A stretch of 64,000 nt of DNA from an uncultured Chloroflexota bacterium (lineage in GTDB: Bacteria; Chloroflexota; Anaerolineae; UBA4142; SHND01). Position numbers and translations under genes: made by a program. The stretch lies in contig CALMZO010000151.1 in assembly GCA_937870825.1 (NCBI GenBank), forward strand, positions 1 through 64,000, given 5' to 3'. The notes beneath the pieces are model-generated. The model did not search any database, was not told where the DNA came from, and saw only the letters and a program-made list of their open reading frames with translations. Positions 35,611 through 45,666 of this stretch are shown piece after piece (position 1 is the stretch's first letter; every line of letters starts with the position of its first letter).

Positions 35611-36837
35611 ATGAAATCGTTTAGAAAGCGTCTTCAACGCATCGGTACGCAAAACAAGTTGGTTTATGATGCACTAGGCATTGGGTTTGAAACCTTGCGC
35701 GGCGCCGGCGCGAGTTGGCGCGCCGGGTCCGTGTATTACGCGGATATTCTTGCCGCGCTGCGAGCGCATTACGCAGACTCGGTGCGGCTGCTGTTGGTCG
35801 AAGCACAGCACGGCACGCCTGTCCCCGATGAATTGAAACCTCTCGCCGAGAATGTGATTGGCTATCCAACCTTGCGCCGCTTTCGCCCTACGTGGGCAAT
35901 CGAACATGCGCGGCATCGTTTGTTCAAACACGATTTGTTGCCCGACCGCGTGCTCAAGGAAAAAGGCGTAGACGTTTTGGTGTGCGGGGTTTTGGAGCGT
36001 CACACGTCACTGCCCGTTTTGGCGCTGCTGCCTGATTTTCAGCATGTGCATTTGCCCGAACTGTTCGAGCCAAACGAACGCGCGTGGCGCGACCGCGAAT
36101 TTGCCAAGACGGCGGCGCGCGCGACGCGCATTCTCGTGTTCAGCGAAACGGTGCGCGCCGATTTTCAAAACTTTGCGCCGCCCTTTGCACACAAAGCGCG
36201 GGTACTGCCGCCCGTGACGTGCGTTCCCGCATCGGTGTACGAACGCGACCCGCGCGAAATTTTGGAAACGTATTCTTTGCCCGAAAAATTTGTGTACTTG
36301 CCCAATCAACTTTGGCAGCACAAAAATCATTTGCTCGCGTTCCAAGCGGTGCGCGCATTGAAAGCACGCGGCGAAAACATTTTTATTGTATGTACCGGCA
36401 ATCTCGGCGACAGCCGCAACACAAATTACGTCTCGGAACTCGTCCAGTCCGTGTCGCGCTGGGGCATTCGCGAAAACGTCGCTCTGTTGGGAAATGTCCC
36501 GCGCGCCGATGTCTTTACGCTCATGCGGCAGGCGGCATTTGTTTTGAACCCGTCCCGTTTTGAAGGGTACGGTCTTTCGCTCGCCGAAGCGCGCGCCGTC
36601 GGCAAACGGGTTCTCGCCAGCGATTTGCCCGCGCATCGCGAACAAGCGGTTCCGGACGCGCTCTATTTTGAATCCAACAATCTTGGCGACCTCACCGAAA
36701 AACTTGGCGCGTTGTGGCACAACACGACAGCGGGTCCCGACACCGCGCGCGAAGCGCAGGCGCGTCAAACGCAACCCGCGCGCGTGCGCGCGTACGCCGA
36801 ACAGTGGTTTGAAATGATTGGACAAGTGCTCTCGTGA
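35611..36837 (+). CDS. GT4 family glycosyltransferase (copy B of a paralogous pair)
   Basis: A 408-residue GT-B enzyme. EKFVYLPNQLWQHKNHLLAF, LLGNVPRADVFTLMRQAAFV and LNPSRFEGYGLSLAEARAVG match the GT4 at 28739 almost motif for motif, and HLPELFEPNERAWRDREFAK aligns with that gene's HFPELLSGRERRERD. The N-terminal acceptor half is more divergent and lacks the Pro-rich insertion. The pair probably uses the same donor. The stop overlaps the next GTG start by 4 bases. Confidence 0.9.
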   Translation: MKSFRKRLQRIGTQNKLVYDALGIGFETLRGAGASWRAGSVYYADILAALRAHYADSVRLLLVEAQHGTPVPDELKPLAENVIGYPTLRRFRPTWAIEHARHRLFKHDLLPDRVLKEKGVDVLVCGVLERHTSLPVLALLPDFQHVHLPELFEPNERAWRDREFAKTAARATRILVFSETVRADFQNFAPPFAHKARVLPPVTCVPASVYERDPREILETYSLPEKFVYLPNQLWQHKNHLLAFQAVRALKARGENIFIVCTGNLGDSRNTNYVSELVQSVSRWGIRENVALLGNVPRADVFTLMRQAAFVLNPSRFEGYGLSLAEARAVGKRVLASDLPAHREQAVPDALYFESNNLGDLTEKLGALWHNTTAGPDTAREAQARQTQPARVRAYAEQWFEMIGQVLS

Positions 36838-37706
36838 ACGCGCCGAAAATTTCCATCATCACGGCGTGCTACAATCACGCATCGTTTTTGCGCGAGACAA
36901 TTCAATCGGTGTTGGGACAAAACTATCCCAACCTCGAATACATCATCATGGACGGCGGCTCAAGTGACGGCAGCGTGGAAATCATTCGCGAATACGAAAG
37001 GCATCTCGCCTATTGGCAAAGTGAACGCGATGGTGGAATGTACAATGCAATTAACGCGGGAATGCGCCGCGCATCGGGTGAGATTTTGGCGTGGCTCAAC
37101 GCGGATGACTATTATTTACCGGGGACGCTGCATTTCGCCGCCGCGCAATTTCCTTCGACGGAAACCGGACTGCTTTTCGGCAACGCGTTTCATTTTGTGC
37201 AGGACCGCGCCGCTTCGTGGGGGAGCGATGTCGTCGGCGAACATGCGCGCAAAGATTTATTCAAGTACGATTACATCATTCAACCTGCGTCGTTCTGGAC
37301 ACGCGGCGTTTGGGAAAAAGTGGGCGAACTCGACGAATCGTATAAAATTGTAGCCGACTGGGAATGGTTCGCGCGCGCGAAACGCGCGGGCATTTCAATG
37401 CGCCCCGTCCCGCGTTACCTTGCGGGATATCGCATCGTGCCGACGAGCAAAACGCAAGCAGGCGGCGCGGCGCGAAATTTGGAATGCGCGCGTATTTTAC
37501 GCGAGAATGTGAATGACGAATACGCGAACATTTTTCTGCGCGTGGCAGAACAGCGCGACCTGATTTTGCCGCTCCGAAAATATCTGCGATGGTCTCATCT
37601 CACACGCTTGGAAAATTTTGTTTTCCGATTGACGTTTCCAAACATTTTTGCGCGTGTTCCCGTCACGGATGTGTGGGACATGATTGAAACGATTGGATAC
37701 TCGTGA
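36834..37706 (+). CDS. GT2 glycosyltransferase (WcaA-like)
   Basis: A 290-residue GT-A enzyme starting with GTG (MNAPKISIITACYNHASF). IIMDGGSSDGSVEII binds the nucleotide and AWLNADDYYLPGTL has the D-D site. The acceptor half (LLFGNAFHFVQDR, then IQPASFWTRGVWEKVGELDES and DWEWFARAKRAG) is of a different subgroup from the 31705-34312 array. Its stop overlaps the next start (GTGATG). Confidence 0.9.
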   Translation: MNAPKISIITACYNHASFLRETIQSVLGQNYPNLEYIIMDGGSSDGSVEIIREYERHLAYWQSERDGGMYNAINAGMRRASGEILAWLNADDYYLPGTLHFAAAQFPSTETGLLFGNAFHFVQDRAASWGSDVVGEHARKDLFKYDYIIQPASFWTRGVWEKVGELDESYKIVADWEWFARAKRAGISMRPVPRYLAGYRIVPTSKTQAGGAARNLECARILRENVNDEYANIFLRVAEQRDLILPLRKYLRWSHLTRLENFVFRLTFPNIFARVPVTDVWDMIETIGYS

Positions 37707-38848
37707 TGCCGGACGCATTGCCTCTCGTCACGATTGTTACGCCGTCCTTTAATCAGGCGGCGTTCTTGCGCGAAACGATTGAATCGGTGCTGGCGCAAGA
37801 TTACCCGCGCGTCGAATATCTTGTGATGGACGGCGGTTCGACGGACGGCAGCGTCGAAATCATTCGCGCGTACGCGTCGCGTTTGACGTACTGGCAAAGC
37901 GAACGCGATGCAGGTCAGGCGGATGCGATTAACAAAGGATGGCAGCGCGGACGCGGCGAAATTGTTTCCTATCTTAATTCCGACGACACGTTGCATCCCG
38001 CCGCGGTGCGGTTGAGTGTGGAAGCATTGTCGAAAAATCCGGACGCCGGTTTTTCCTACGGCGCGTGCGCGTGGATGGATGAACACAGCAAGCGCACGGG
38101 TGTGATTGAGGCAAAGAATTTTACGCTTGCAGATTTATTGTTGCAGAATCGTTTCGCGCAGCCGGGTGTGTTTGTGCGCCGCGCCGCGCTGGAACGCGTC
38201 GGGATGCTGGATGTTTCGATGCATTATTTGATGGACTATGATTTGTGGCTGCGGCTCGCACTCTATTATCCCGCCGCGCGCGTTCCCGAAATCATCGCGA
38301 ATTTTCGTTTGCATGACGACAGCAAAACGGCATCCCGCTACAAATTTTTTCTCGACGACAATTTGCGGTTGCTCGATAAAGCATTTGCCGACCCCGCCTT
38401 CCCGTTGGAATTGAAACCGATGCGAACACGCGCCGAGAATTACGCGTTCGTTTTGACCGCGCTGCATTGTTACAGTTTGGGCCGGCGCGAGGACGGGCGC
38501 GAACTCATGACGCGTTTTTTTGAAACACAGTCCGAGCCGCTCGCATATCCGCAAGACCTTGTCGCGCTGTTTGCGAATCATCTCGTTCACATCGCGCCGC
38601 TGCGCCAAACGCGAAACGATTCGAGTCAGGAATGGCTCGATGCGATTCTGAATGATTTGCCCGCGCCGGCGCAGTCGATGCGCGCGCTGCGTTCCCAAAT
38701 TCTCGCGCAGGCGAATCTCAGCTGGGGCTTTGCCGCGCACAAGCAAGGCAATCGTTCGAACGCGCGCAAATTCATGCTGCGCGCGCTGCAATATCATCCC
38801 GCGCACGCGCGCAATCGCGGCGTGTGGTCCGTGCTTGTAAAAGCGTAA
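37703..38848 (+). CDS. GT2 glycosyltransferase with long helical C-terminal domain
   Basis: A 381-residue GT-A enzyme; the start is GTG 37703 or ATG 37706. VMDGGSTDGSVEII and SYLNSDDTLHPAA mark the catalytic core, and QPGVFVRRAALERVGMLD with YLMDYDLWLRLAL the acceptor side. The last ~150 residues are all-helical (FALTALHCYSLGRRED, then LSWGFAAHKQGNRSNARKFM) and look TPR-like. Such tails occur in bacterial GT2s that act in multi-enzyme assemblies. Confidence 0.88.
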   Translation: MMPDALPLVTIVTPSFNQAAFLRETIESVLAQDYPRVEYLVMDGGSTDGSVEIIRAYASRLTYWQSERDAGQADAINKGWQRGRGEIVSYLNSDDTLHPAAVRLSVEALSKNPDAGFSYGACAWMDEHSKRTGVIEAKNFTLADLLLQNRFAQPGVFVRRAALERVGMLDVSMHYLMDYDLWLRLALYYPAARVPEIIANFRLHDDSKTASRYKFFLDDNLRLLDKAFADPAFPLELKPMRTRAENYAFVLTALHCYSLGRREDGRELMTRFFETQSEPLAYPQDLVALFANHLVHIAPLRQTRNDSSQEWLDAILNDLPAPAQSMRALRSQILAQANLSWGFAAHKQGNRSNARKFMLRALQYHPAHARNRGVWSVLVKA

Positions 38849-38857
38849 AAAAAATTT

Positions 38858-39814
38858 ATGCTGCAGCTTTCTGTAATCATCCCCACTTTCAATCGGCGCG
38901 AAATGTTGTTTCGCTGTCTGGACCATCTGGAAAAGCAGACGATGCCGCGCGACACGTATGAAATTCTTGTGATTGACGACCACTCGCCTGACGACACGCC
39001 GCAAAAAATGGCAGAGCGCGTACAGGCATTGGGCGGAGACCTGCTCCGCTTTTTTCGTCAAGAAAAAAATGGCGGACCGTCTGCCGCGCGCAATCGGGGG
39101 ATTCGCGAAGCGCGCGGCGAATGGCTTTTGTTTCTTGATGATGACATACTGGTCGCGCCGAACACCCTCGAACTGCATTTGAACGCGCACCGCGAACAGC
39201 CCGGCGAGAACGTGGCAGTGTTGGGCATCACGCGTGTGGCGCCCGGCACGCCAATTACGCCGCTCATGCGCTATATGCTCGAATCGGGCAAATCGCCGTT
39301 GATTGATAGCAGCAGGATTCAAGACCCGAACAATGTGCCATTCGGATTTTTTCAAACGAATACATCGGTGGCGCGGAATTTTTTGTTGGCGCACGGATTT
39401 TTTGATGAAGAGCTGCGGTTTGCGTACGGCGAAGATACGGAACTCGCGTACCGCCTGCAAAAACACGGCTTGCGAATCGTGTTTCGCAAAAATATCGTGG
39501 TGGACCATTACGGCATCCTTTCGTACCATTACGCGCGCCGCCGCGCACACATTGCCGGCAAAGTTGCGGTGTTGACGCATCGCAAACATCCCGAATGGCT
39601 TGACATCGGCTTTTTGAATTACGGCGCGAAATCGCGGCTCGCCATTCAAGGCAAACGCTTTCTCGCGGAACAGGTCCTCGACCCGCTCTTGCTGACCGCC
39701 GATGCGAGGCAGTGGGATTTGCCCGTATTGGGACGCGCGTGCGGTTTTTGTTTGAGCATGCACCAATTGAGCAGTATGTTGGACACTGCGAAAGCGGAAC
39801 ATCTGTTGGCGTAG
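38858..39814 (+). CDS. GT2 glycosyltransferase
   Basis: A 318-residue GT-A enzyme. It starts MLQLSVIIPTFNRREML. ILVIDDHSPDDT binds the nucleotide, LLFLDDDILVAP is the D-D-D metal site, and ELRFAYGEDTELAYRLQKHG matches the Glu-Asp catalytic region of galactosyl/rhamnosyl-type GT2s (family motif ED.EL..R). The C-terminal ~80 residues are helical with no membrane span. It opens a new subset of more distant GT2s in the locus. Confidence 0.9.
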   Translation: MLQLSVIIPTFNRREMLFRCLDHLEKQTMPRDTYEILVIDDHSPDDTPQKMAERVQALGGDLLRFFRQEKNGGPSAARNRGIREARGEWLLFLDDDILVAPNTLELHLNAHREQPGENVAVLGITRVAPGTPITPLMRYMLESGKSPLIDSSRIQDPNNVPFGFFQTNTSVARNFLLAHGFFDEELRFAYGEDTELAYRLQKHGLRIVFRKNIVVDHYGILSYHYARRRAHIAGKVAVLTHRKHPEWLDIGFLNYGAKSRLAIQGKRFLAEQVLDPLLLTADARQWDLPVLGRACGFCLSMHQLSSMLDTAKAEHLLA

Positions 39815-39820
39815 GCGCGC

Positions 39821-41191
39821 ATGTCGTTACAACGCGTCTTGCTTGCGGTACATCACTATCCTCCGCGTCGCGTTGGCGGCGCGGAACTTTTGACGCAGCG
39901 GTTGGCGCGCTGGTTGACGCGGCATGGTGTACAAGTCCGCGTGGTCTGTGTGGAAAATGTGGAACGCGGCAGTGCAACAAAAATTCACGCGCGGGACGAA
40001 ATGGATGGCGCGGTACAAGTGCAACGCCTTGACGTTACGTTTGCGCCCGAACAACGCTTGCCGTTGTGGTTCGATGAACCCGCGCTGCGTGAGCAATTCG
40101 CGTTGTTGTGCGCGGATTGGCGTCCCGACATCGTTCATCTCGTCAGCGGCTATTTGATGGGGACAGCTCCTCTCGACGCGGCGCGGTCTCACAACATTGC
40201 ATCCGTCGTCACCCTCACCGATTTTTGGTTTCTGTGTCCTACGATTCAACTCTTGCGCGGCGACGGTTCCTTGTGCGCTGGACCCGAAGCGCTCGAATGC
40301 GCGCGCTGTTTGTACGATGAGCGCCGCGTTTTTCGAACGATTGACCGGCGCGCGCCGAACGTGATGCGCGCGTTTTGGAAAACGGCGAACGCGCAAACAT
40401 GGCTCGGCGCGTCGTTGGGCTTGCCGCCGATATTGCATTCACTGCACGCGCGCCGCGACACCTTGATTCACGCGTTGAATCAAGCGGACGCCATTATTTC
40501 GCTTACGCGTTTCCTCGCCGATTTGCATATTGCGAACGGCGTCACGCGCGAAAAATTTTTTATCAAGCCGGATTGCATCGAGCCAACCGATTTTGACGCG
40601 GTAGAGTTTCGTCCGCCGCGCACGGATGAAATTCATTTTGGCTATCTCGGACAGATTACGCCCATCAAAGGTGTGGATGTTTTGTTGCGCGCATTTCTTG
40701 AGGTTGAGAAAAAGACAAACAAGCCGATTCGTTTGCACGTGTATGGCAACACGAATGCCGAGCCGTCCTATGCGCGCGCATTGCAGCACATTGCCGGAGA
40801 CGCGTCGAACATTACCTTTCACGGCGCGTATGAGCATCGCCGCGCGCTCGCGTTAATGAACGAGATGAGTGTGATTGTTGTGCCGTCACTCTGGTACGAA
40901 AATTCGCCGCGCGTGATTTTTGAGGCGTTCGCGGCAAAACGTCCGGTGATTGGCACGCGCGTTGGCGGGATTGCGGAAGTGGTCCGGGACAAGGAAAACG
41001 GATTGTTGTTTGAGCGCGACAGTGTGCAGGATTTGGCGCGCGTGATGCTGCGCATCGTTCAGGAACCCGCGTTGTTACAAGACCTCGCGCAAAATATTCC
41101 CGCGCCGCGTACGTTGGACGAAGACATGCGCGATGTGCTACGCGTGTACGAAACTGTCATGCCGCGCGCCGCCGTAGAAACCCCTCGATGA
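39821..41191 (+). CDS. GT4 family glycosyltransferase
   Basis: A 456-residue GT-B enzyme. VLLAVHHYPPRRVGGAELLTQ is the classic glycine-rich N-terminal motif, and TLTDFWFLCPTIQLLR with CAGPEALECARCLYDE is a Cys-containing segment seen in many GT4 proteins (C..C..C). IHFGYLGQITPIKGVDVLL, IVVPSLWYENSPRVIFEAFA and GGIAEVVRDKENGLLF form the donor-binding domain with the E-x(7)-E site. The stop overlaps the next start by 4 bases. Confidence 0.93.
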   Translation: MSLQRVLLAVHHYPPRRVGGAELLTQRLARWLTRHGVQVRVVCVENVERGSATKIHARDEMDGAVQVQRLDVTFAPEQRLPLWFDEPALREQFALLCADWRPDIVHLVSGYLMGTAPLDAARSHNIASVVTLTDFWFLCPTIQLLRGDGSLCAGPEALECARCLYDERRVFRTIDRRAPNVMRAFWKTANAQTWLGASLGLPPILHSLHARRDTLIHALNQADAIISLTRFLADLHIANGVTREKFFIKPDCIEPTDFDAVEFRPPRTDEIHFGYLGQITPIKGVDVLLRAFLEVEKKTNKPIRLHVYGNTNAEPSYARALQHIAGDASNITFHGAYEHRRALALMNEMSVIVVPSLWYENSPRVIFEAFAAKRPVIGTRVGGIAEVVRDKENGLLFERDSVQDLARVMLRIVQEPALLQDLAQNIPAPRTLDEDMRDVLRVYETVMPRAAVETPR

Positions 41192-42090
41192 ATCCCTCAA
41201 TCTATATTTTGGTCCTTACATTCAATCACTGGCAGGATACGCGTGCGTGTCTTGAATCGGTGTATGCGAGCGATGCTGCTAATGCGCGCGTCGTCATCAT
41301 TGACAACGGTTCCGCTGACGAAACACTCGATGCGCTGCCGCGCGAATTTCCGCGCGCGCTTCTCATCCAAAATCCGGCGAATCTCGGCTATGCGGAAGGC
41401 AACAATGTTGGACTGCGTTTTGCATTGGAGCAGGGCGCCGAGTTTGCTGTCGTGCTGAACAACGATGTCACCGTCGCGCGGGATTGGCTCGCGCCGTTGG
41501 TGAACGCGGCAAGGCAAGAACCGCGCGGCGCGCTGTTTGGTCCGCTGGTATTTCATGCGAACGAACCGAACGTGATTCAATCGGCGGGAGGAATTTTGCC
41601 GCGCGATTGGCACGCGTATCATCGCGGCGCGAATGAAACGGACGCGGGACAGTTCGCTCAAATCGAGGCGGTGGATTGGTTGACGGGCTGTGCTGTGATG
41701 GCGCGTTGTGAGGCGTTGCGCGAATTTGGTTTGCTCGATGCGGCGTTTTACATGTACGGCGAAGATGTGGATTGGTGTGTGCGCGCGGCGCGCGCGGGGT
41801 ACGGCGTTTTTTGTGTCCCGCCCTCGCGTGTGTGGCACAAGGGCGTTCAGCGAGAGTATTCGCCTTCGCCGTACATCACGTATTACAGCGCGCGCAATGA
41901 ATTGCAGTTAATTCGAAAACATCGCGGCGGAGCCACCATACTACTGCGCGCATTCCTTCGCCATACGGGCACGGTGACAAGTTGGAGCGTACGGCCGCGT
42001 TGGCGGCATCAGCGGGCGCAGCGCGATGCGTTGGCGCGCGCGCTGCGCGATTTTTTGCGCGGCGTGTCCGGTCAAATTTCCTTTGTGTAA
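41188..42090 (+). CDS. GT2 glycosyltransferase, rhamnosyltransferase-like
   Basis: A 300-residue GT-A enzyme of the WbbL/rhamnosyl-like group. It has VVIIDNGSADETLDAL, NLGYAEGNNVGLRFAL, and VVLNNDVTVARDWL as the N-D-D-x-type metal site. VDWLTGCAVMARCEAL and FYMYGEDVDWCVRAARAGY are the family acceptor and catalytic motifs. The N-terminus is MNPSIYILVLTFNHWQ. It is the same subgroup as the two GT2s at 44725 and 45663. Confidence 0.92.
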   Translation: MNPSIYILVLTFNHWQDTRACLESVYASDAANARVVIIDNGSADETLDALPREFPRALLIQNPANLGYAEGNNVGLRFALEQGAEFAVVLNNDVTVARDWLAPLVNAARQEPRGALFGPLVFHANEPNVIQSAGGILPRDWHAYHRGANETDAGQFAQIEAVDWLTGCAVMARCEALREFGLLDAAFYMYGEDVDWCVRAARAGYGVFCVPPSRVWHKGVQREYSPSPYITYYSARNELQLIRKHRGGATILLRAFLRHTGTVTSWSVRPRWRHQRAQRDALARALRDFLRGVSGQISFV

Positions 42091-42096
42091 ATTTCT

Positions 42097-43287
42097 GTGA
42101 ACGTTCTTTACCTCGCCAGTTGGTTCCCCTACCCGCCCGACAACGGCTCACGTCAACGGACGTTTTATCTGCTGCGTGAACTCGCGCGCAAGCATCGCGT
42201 CACATTGTTTGCGCTGTACGATTCTGACCAAAATCCTGCGGACGCCGAGTTTTTGAAACCGATGTGCGCGCGTGTGATGACCCGGCCACGGCGCGTTTTT
42301 CGACCCACGCGTCTGCGCGCCATCCCGGCATTTTTTTCCGCGCGCCCGCGTTCGATTGTGGACACGTATGATGCGGAATTGGCGACGCGGCTTGCGCGCG
42401 AAACTCAAAACGAAACGTTCGATGTCATTCTGGCGGGGCAGCTCAGTCTGGCGGTGTATGCGGCAGCATTGAACCATCGCGCGAAAATTTTTGATGAGGT
42501 CGAAGTCGGGTTGTATGTGGACAAGTATGTGCAAAGTTTTGGGCTGACGCGGTGGCGGAACGCGTTAACATGGCAAAAGCTGGCGCGGTATTTGAAGCAA
42601 TTGACCGCGCGCTTTGATGAATTGACAGTTGTTTCGGCAATGGAGCGCGACCATTTGAACACGTTGGGAATTGAAGCGAAACGCCTTTCGATTGTGCCGA
42701 ATGGTGTGGAGTGCGCGTACGAGACTACGGAACCTGTCGCGCCGAAACCCTTCACTTTGGTTTACAACGGGGCACTGACCTATTCTGCAAATCTTGACGC
42801 GATGCGTTATTTTGTGCGCGACATTTTGCCGCAAATTCGCGCAGTAGAACCGCGCGCGCGCCTTGAAATCACCGGGCGCGCGCCCCAAGTTGCCCAAAAT
42901 GAATTATCCGACGATAATGCCGTGTCGTTCACGGGCTATGTCGCCGATGTACGCCCTGTGGTGCGCGCCGCGGCCGTTTGTGTTGTGCCGTTGCGGCAGG
43001 GCGGCGGCACGCGCTTGAAAATTCTGGAGGCGATGGCGCTCGGCACGCCGGTGGTTTCGACGGCAAAGGGCATTGAAGGTTTGAACGTCCGCGACGGCGA
43101 ACATTTGCTCGTCGCGAATACGCCGGACGAGTTTGCGCGCGCTACCTTTTTGCTTTTGCAGGATGATGAATTGCGAATGCGCTTGAGCGCGAATGCGCGT
43201 GTCCGGGTCTGTGCCGAGTACGATTGGCGCGTGATTGGCGAAATGATGGAACGCGTTTTACGGCGCGCGGTGGAGGATTCAAAATGA
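42097..43287 (+). CDS. GT4 family glycosyltransferase
   Basis: A 396-residue GT-B enzyme starting with GTG (MNVLYLASWFPYPPDNGSRQRTF). The N-terminal PYPPDNGSRQR motif, LSIVPNGVECAYE, LVYNGALTYSANLDAMRYF, and VVPLRQGGGTRLKILEAMALG (E-x(7)-E region) resemble the TIGR03087-like group often found in exopolysaccharide clusters. The genes at 49631 and 50879 are of the same group. The next gene's ATG overlaps its stop. Confidence 0.92.
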   Translation: MNVLYLASWFPYPPDNGSRQRTFYLLRELARKHRVTLFALYDSDQNPADAEFLKPMCARVMTRPRRVFRPTRLRAIPAFFSARPRSIVDTYDAELATRLARETQNETFDVILAGQLSLAVYAAALNHRAKIFDEVEVGLYVDKYVQSFGLTRWRNALTWQKLARYLKQLTARFDELTVVSAMERDHLNTLGIEAKRLSIVPNGVECAYETTEPVAPKPFTLVYNGALTYSANLDAMRYFVRDILPQIRAVEPRARLEITGRAPQVAQNELSDDNAVSFTGYVADVRPVVRAAAVCVVPLRQGGGTRLKILEAMALGTPVVSTAKGIEGLNVRDGEHLLVANTPDEFARATFLLLQDDELRMRLSANARVRVCAEYDWRVIGEMMERVLRRAVEDSK

Positions 43288-44741
43288 TTGGTGAAACATT
43301 GCGACGGGTTGGCATAGACACTACCCCACTTTATCAATTCCAGTGGACGAAATGGATTTTGATTCTCGTCGCGCTCGGCGTCGCCGCGTATATCGGCTGG
43401 AACGCGCCGCGCACTTTTGTGCTGGGGCGAAACGGGTTCGAGTGGTTTCTCGTGCTGCTGCTGTTTGTAATTGCGATGGTCTTGGTTTTTGCGCGTCTTG
43501 AACTCGGAATCTTGGCCATTGTCATCACTTCGTTTTTTGTTCGCTTTACTCTGCCTACCGGCTCCAATACGCAAGTTCCCGCGAGCTTGCTGGTTTCCGG
43601 TTTTGTGGTGGGCGCCTGGCTGTTGTCAATGTTCTTGAAGCGGCAGGTGCGGCTCATGCCTGCCGGCTATGTGATGCCAGCGCTGATTTTCATGCTTATC
43701 AGCTTGTTGTCTGTGCCTTATAGTTGGTTATTGCTGCGCCCGGACCTGTTTGGACACGGCGGCGTAGGACGTTCAGGGTTGGGATTTTCTTTTGTTCAGA
43801 TCGGCGGTGTAACGCTGATGATTTTGCTGCCGTTGGTGATGTTGATGGCGGCAAATGTGCTCAAGAGTGAAAAATGGTTTCACGTCCTTTTTGGAATTGT
43901 GATCGCGGTTGCGATTCCCGAACTCTTGATGCGGTTGGGCATTGCCAGCTTCAATTTTGCGGGGCTCGCCCTGCGGACGGGTGCGTCGTATGCTTTGTGG
44001 GTGGTCGCGATGTGTGTGGGACAGGCGTTTTTTAATTCATCGCTCAAAATTTGGCAGCGCGTGCCGCTGCTTGCGCTCAGCGCGATTTGGATTTATTACG
44101 GCGCCGAGTTGGGCGGAACGTGGTTTTCGGGGTGGATGCCCGCCGCCGTCGCGCTCATGTTTCTGGCATTCTTTCGCTCGCGCAAATTGTTTTTTCTATT
44201 GCTTTTTGTCGGACTGGCGATTTTCTCGCTGCGCATCGAGTACTATATTGCTCATATTTGGGACGACGCGATCCGGATGGACTCGAACCGCTTCGAGATT
44301 TGGCAAGTCATTATTTTTGACCTGACGCTGACTAAAACAAATTTTCTCTTTGGCGCGGGTCCCGCCGGGTATCTTCCGTTTTATGAACGGTACTATCCCG
44401 GCAATGCGTGGGTCTCGCACAACAATTATGTAGATATTTTTGCCGAAGTCGGACTCGTAGGGTTTAGCGTCTTTCTCTGGATGCTGTTTTCGATTTTCAA
44501 GACGGGCTTTGGACAGCGCAATGAAATGCCAACACCATTTTTGAAAGCGTTCAATTACAGCGTCCTTGCCGGTTTTGTCGGCACGCTCTTTGCAATGGGG
44601 CTCGGTGATTGGCATATTCCCTTTGTGTACAACATCGGTATTCCGGGTTTTGATTTTGCGGTCTATGGCTGGTTGCTGACCGGCGCGATGCTGGCGCTGC
44701 AATCTCTCAAACGCACTCCAACGGATGCACCACAATCTTGA
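43284..44741 (+). CDS. O-antigen ligase/polymerase-family membrane protein (second)
   Basis: A 485-residue polytopic protein with about 11-12 helices. The start is ATG 43284 (MIGETLRRVG); the ORF track start lies in the preceding gene. Near residue 360-400, NFLFGAGPAGYLPFY and WVSHNNYVDIFAEVGLVGF match the family periplasmic loop and following helix (gaGpg...hN.yl...ae.Gl.G). It is unlike the first ligase (no TPR tail), so one may act as polymerase and the other as ligase. It overlaps the next GT2 gene by 17 bases. Confidence 0.88.
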   Translation: MIGETLRRVGIDTTPLYQFQWTKWILILVALGVAAYIGWNAPRTFVLGRNGFEWFLVLLLFVIAMVLVFARLELGILAIVITSFFVRFTLPTGSNTQVPASLLVSGFVVGAWLLSMFLKRQVRLMPAGYVMPALIFMLISLLSVPYSWLLLRPDLFGHGGVGRSGLGFSFVQIGGVTLMILLPLVMLMAANVLKSEKWFHVLFGIVIAVAIPELLMRLGIASFNFAGLALRTGASYALWVVAMCVGQAFFNSSLKIWQRVPLLALSAIWIYYGAELGGTWFSGWMPAAVALMFLAFFRSRKLFFLLLFVGLAIFSLRIEYYIAHIWDDAIRMDSNRFEIWQVIIFDLTLTKTNFLFGAGPAGYLPFYERYYPGNAWVSHNNYVDIFAEVGLVGFSVFLWMLFSIFKTGFGQRNEMPTPFLKAFNYSVLAGFVGTLFAMGLGDWHIPFVYNIGIPGFDFAVYGWLLTGAMLALQSLKRTPTDAPQS

Positions 44742-45666
44742 CGTTTTCCCCCGCGTGTCCATCGTGATTGTAAATTGGAATACGCGCGCGCTGCTCGGCG
44801 CGTGCCTCGATTCCGTCCGCGCAACACTGGGCAAGGTGTCCTATGAAATTATTGTTGTGGACAATGCTTCGACGGATGGTTCGCTCGAATGGCTGCGTGC
44901 AACACAACCCGATGTGGAATTGATTCCGAATCGCGAAAACGTGGGGTTCGCGCGCGCGAACAATCAAGCGCTCGAACGCTGTCGCGGCGAGTTCGCCCTG
45001 CTGCTCAACAGTGACGCGCAGCTGTTGGACAAAACGGTTGGACGATTGCTCGAGGTGATGGAACACGATGCGCGCGTGGCTGCCGCCGCGCCCAAGCTGC
45101 TCAACGCCGATGGTTCGTTTCAGGCCGGACCGAATGATGATTTGACCTTGAGCGGTGAAACATTGCTTGCGCTCGGCTTGGCGCGTTATTTTCGACAGGG
45201 ACACTTTCCCGGCTATGGCGAGTCTGCCGCAAGCGGCGCCTACGCGTGGGTGGGTGGAACATGCTTGCTGCTGCGGCGCGCAGCATGGGAACACATCGGC
45301 TTGCTCGACACAAACTATTTCATGTACACCGAAGAAGCAGACTGGTGCTGGCGCGCGCGTCAAGCGGGCTGGACCATTTGGTATGAACCCGGCGCACGCG
45401 CGCTGCATCTCGGCGGTGGCAGCAGCCGCAACGCGCCCGCCCAGATGCGCGCCGCATTGTACAAAAGCAAGCTGGTTTTTTTTAACAAGCATCGCCCGCG
45501 CTGGCAAGCCCAAACCTTACGCGCCGTGTTCATGCTCACATCCTTTGTCAAAATCGTCGCGTACAATCTCGCCGCGCGTTTGCATCGAATGCGCGCGCCG
45601 CTGCTGCGTGAACGCGCGTCGAGTTTTCGATTGGTGTTGGACGCCGTGCGAACGATTGGTGCATGA
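44725..45666 (+). CDS. GT2 glycosyltransferase, rhamnosyltransferase-like
   Basis: A 313-residue GT-A enzyme, starting MHHNLDVFPRVSIVIVNWNT. IIVVDNASTDGSLEWL, NVGFARANNQALERC and LLLNSDAQLLDKTV give donor and metal sites. YAWVGGTCLLLRRAAW and NYFMYTEEADWCWRARQAGW complete the family pattern. The C-terminal ~60 residues form a basic helical tail. A close relative of the next gene, probably through an old tandem duplication. Confidence 0.93.
   Translation: MHHNLDVFPRVSIVIVNWNTRALLGACLDSVRATLGKVSYEIIVVDNASTDGSLEWLRATQPDVELIPNRENVGFARANNQALERCRGEFALLLNSDAQLLDKTVGRLLEVMEHDARVAAAAPKLLNADGSFQAGPNDDLTLSGETLLALGLARYFRQGHFPGYGESAASGAYAWVGGTCLLLRRAAWEHIGLLDTNYFMYTEEADWCWRARQAGWTIWYEPGARALHLGGGSSRNAPAQMRAALYKSKLVFFNKHRPRWQAQTLRAVFMLTSFVKIVAYNLAARLHRMRAPLLRERASSFRLVLDAVRTIGA

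Noticed and set aside
38135-39802. A 555-codon open frame on the minus strand across two GT2 genes
   Set aside because: It is antisense to two clear glycosyltransferases with intact motifs. Its protein is rich in Arg, His and Gln with no recognisable domain. Such frames arise from the CGCG-rich codon use of the sense genes.
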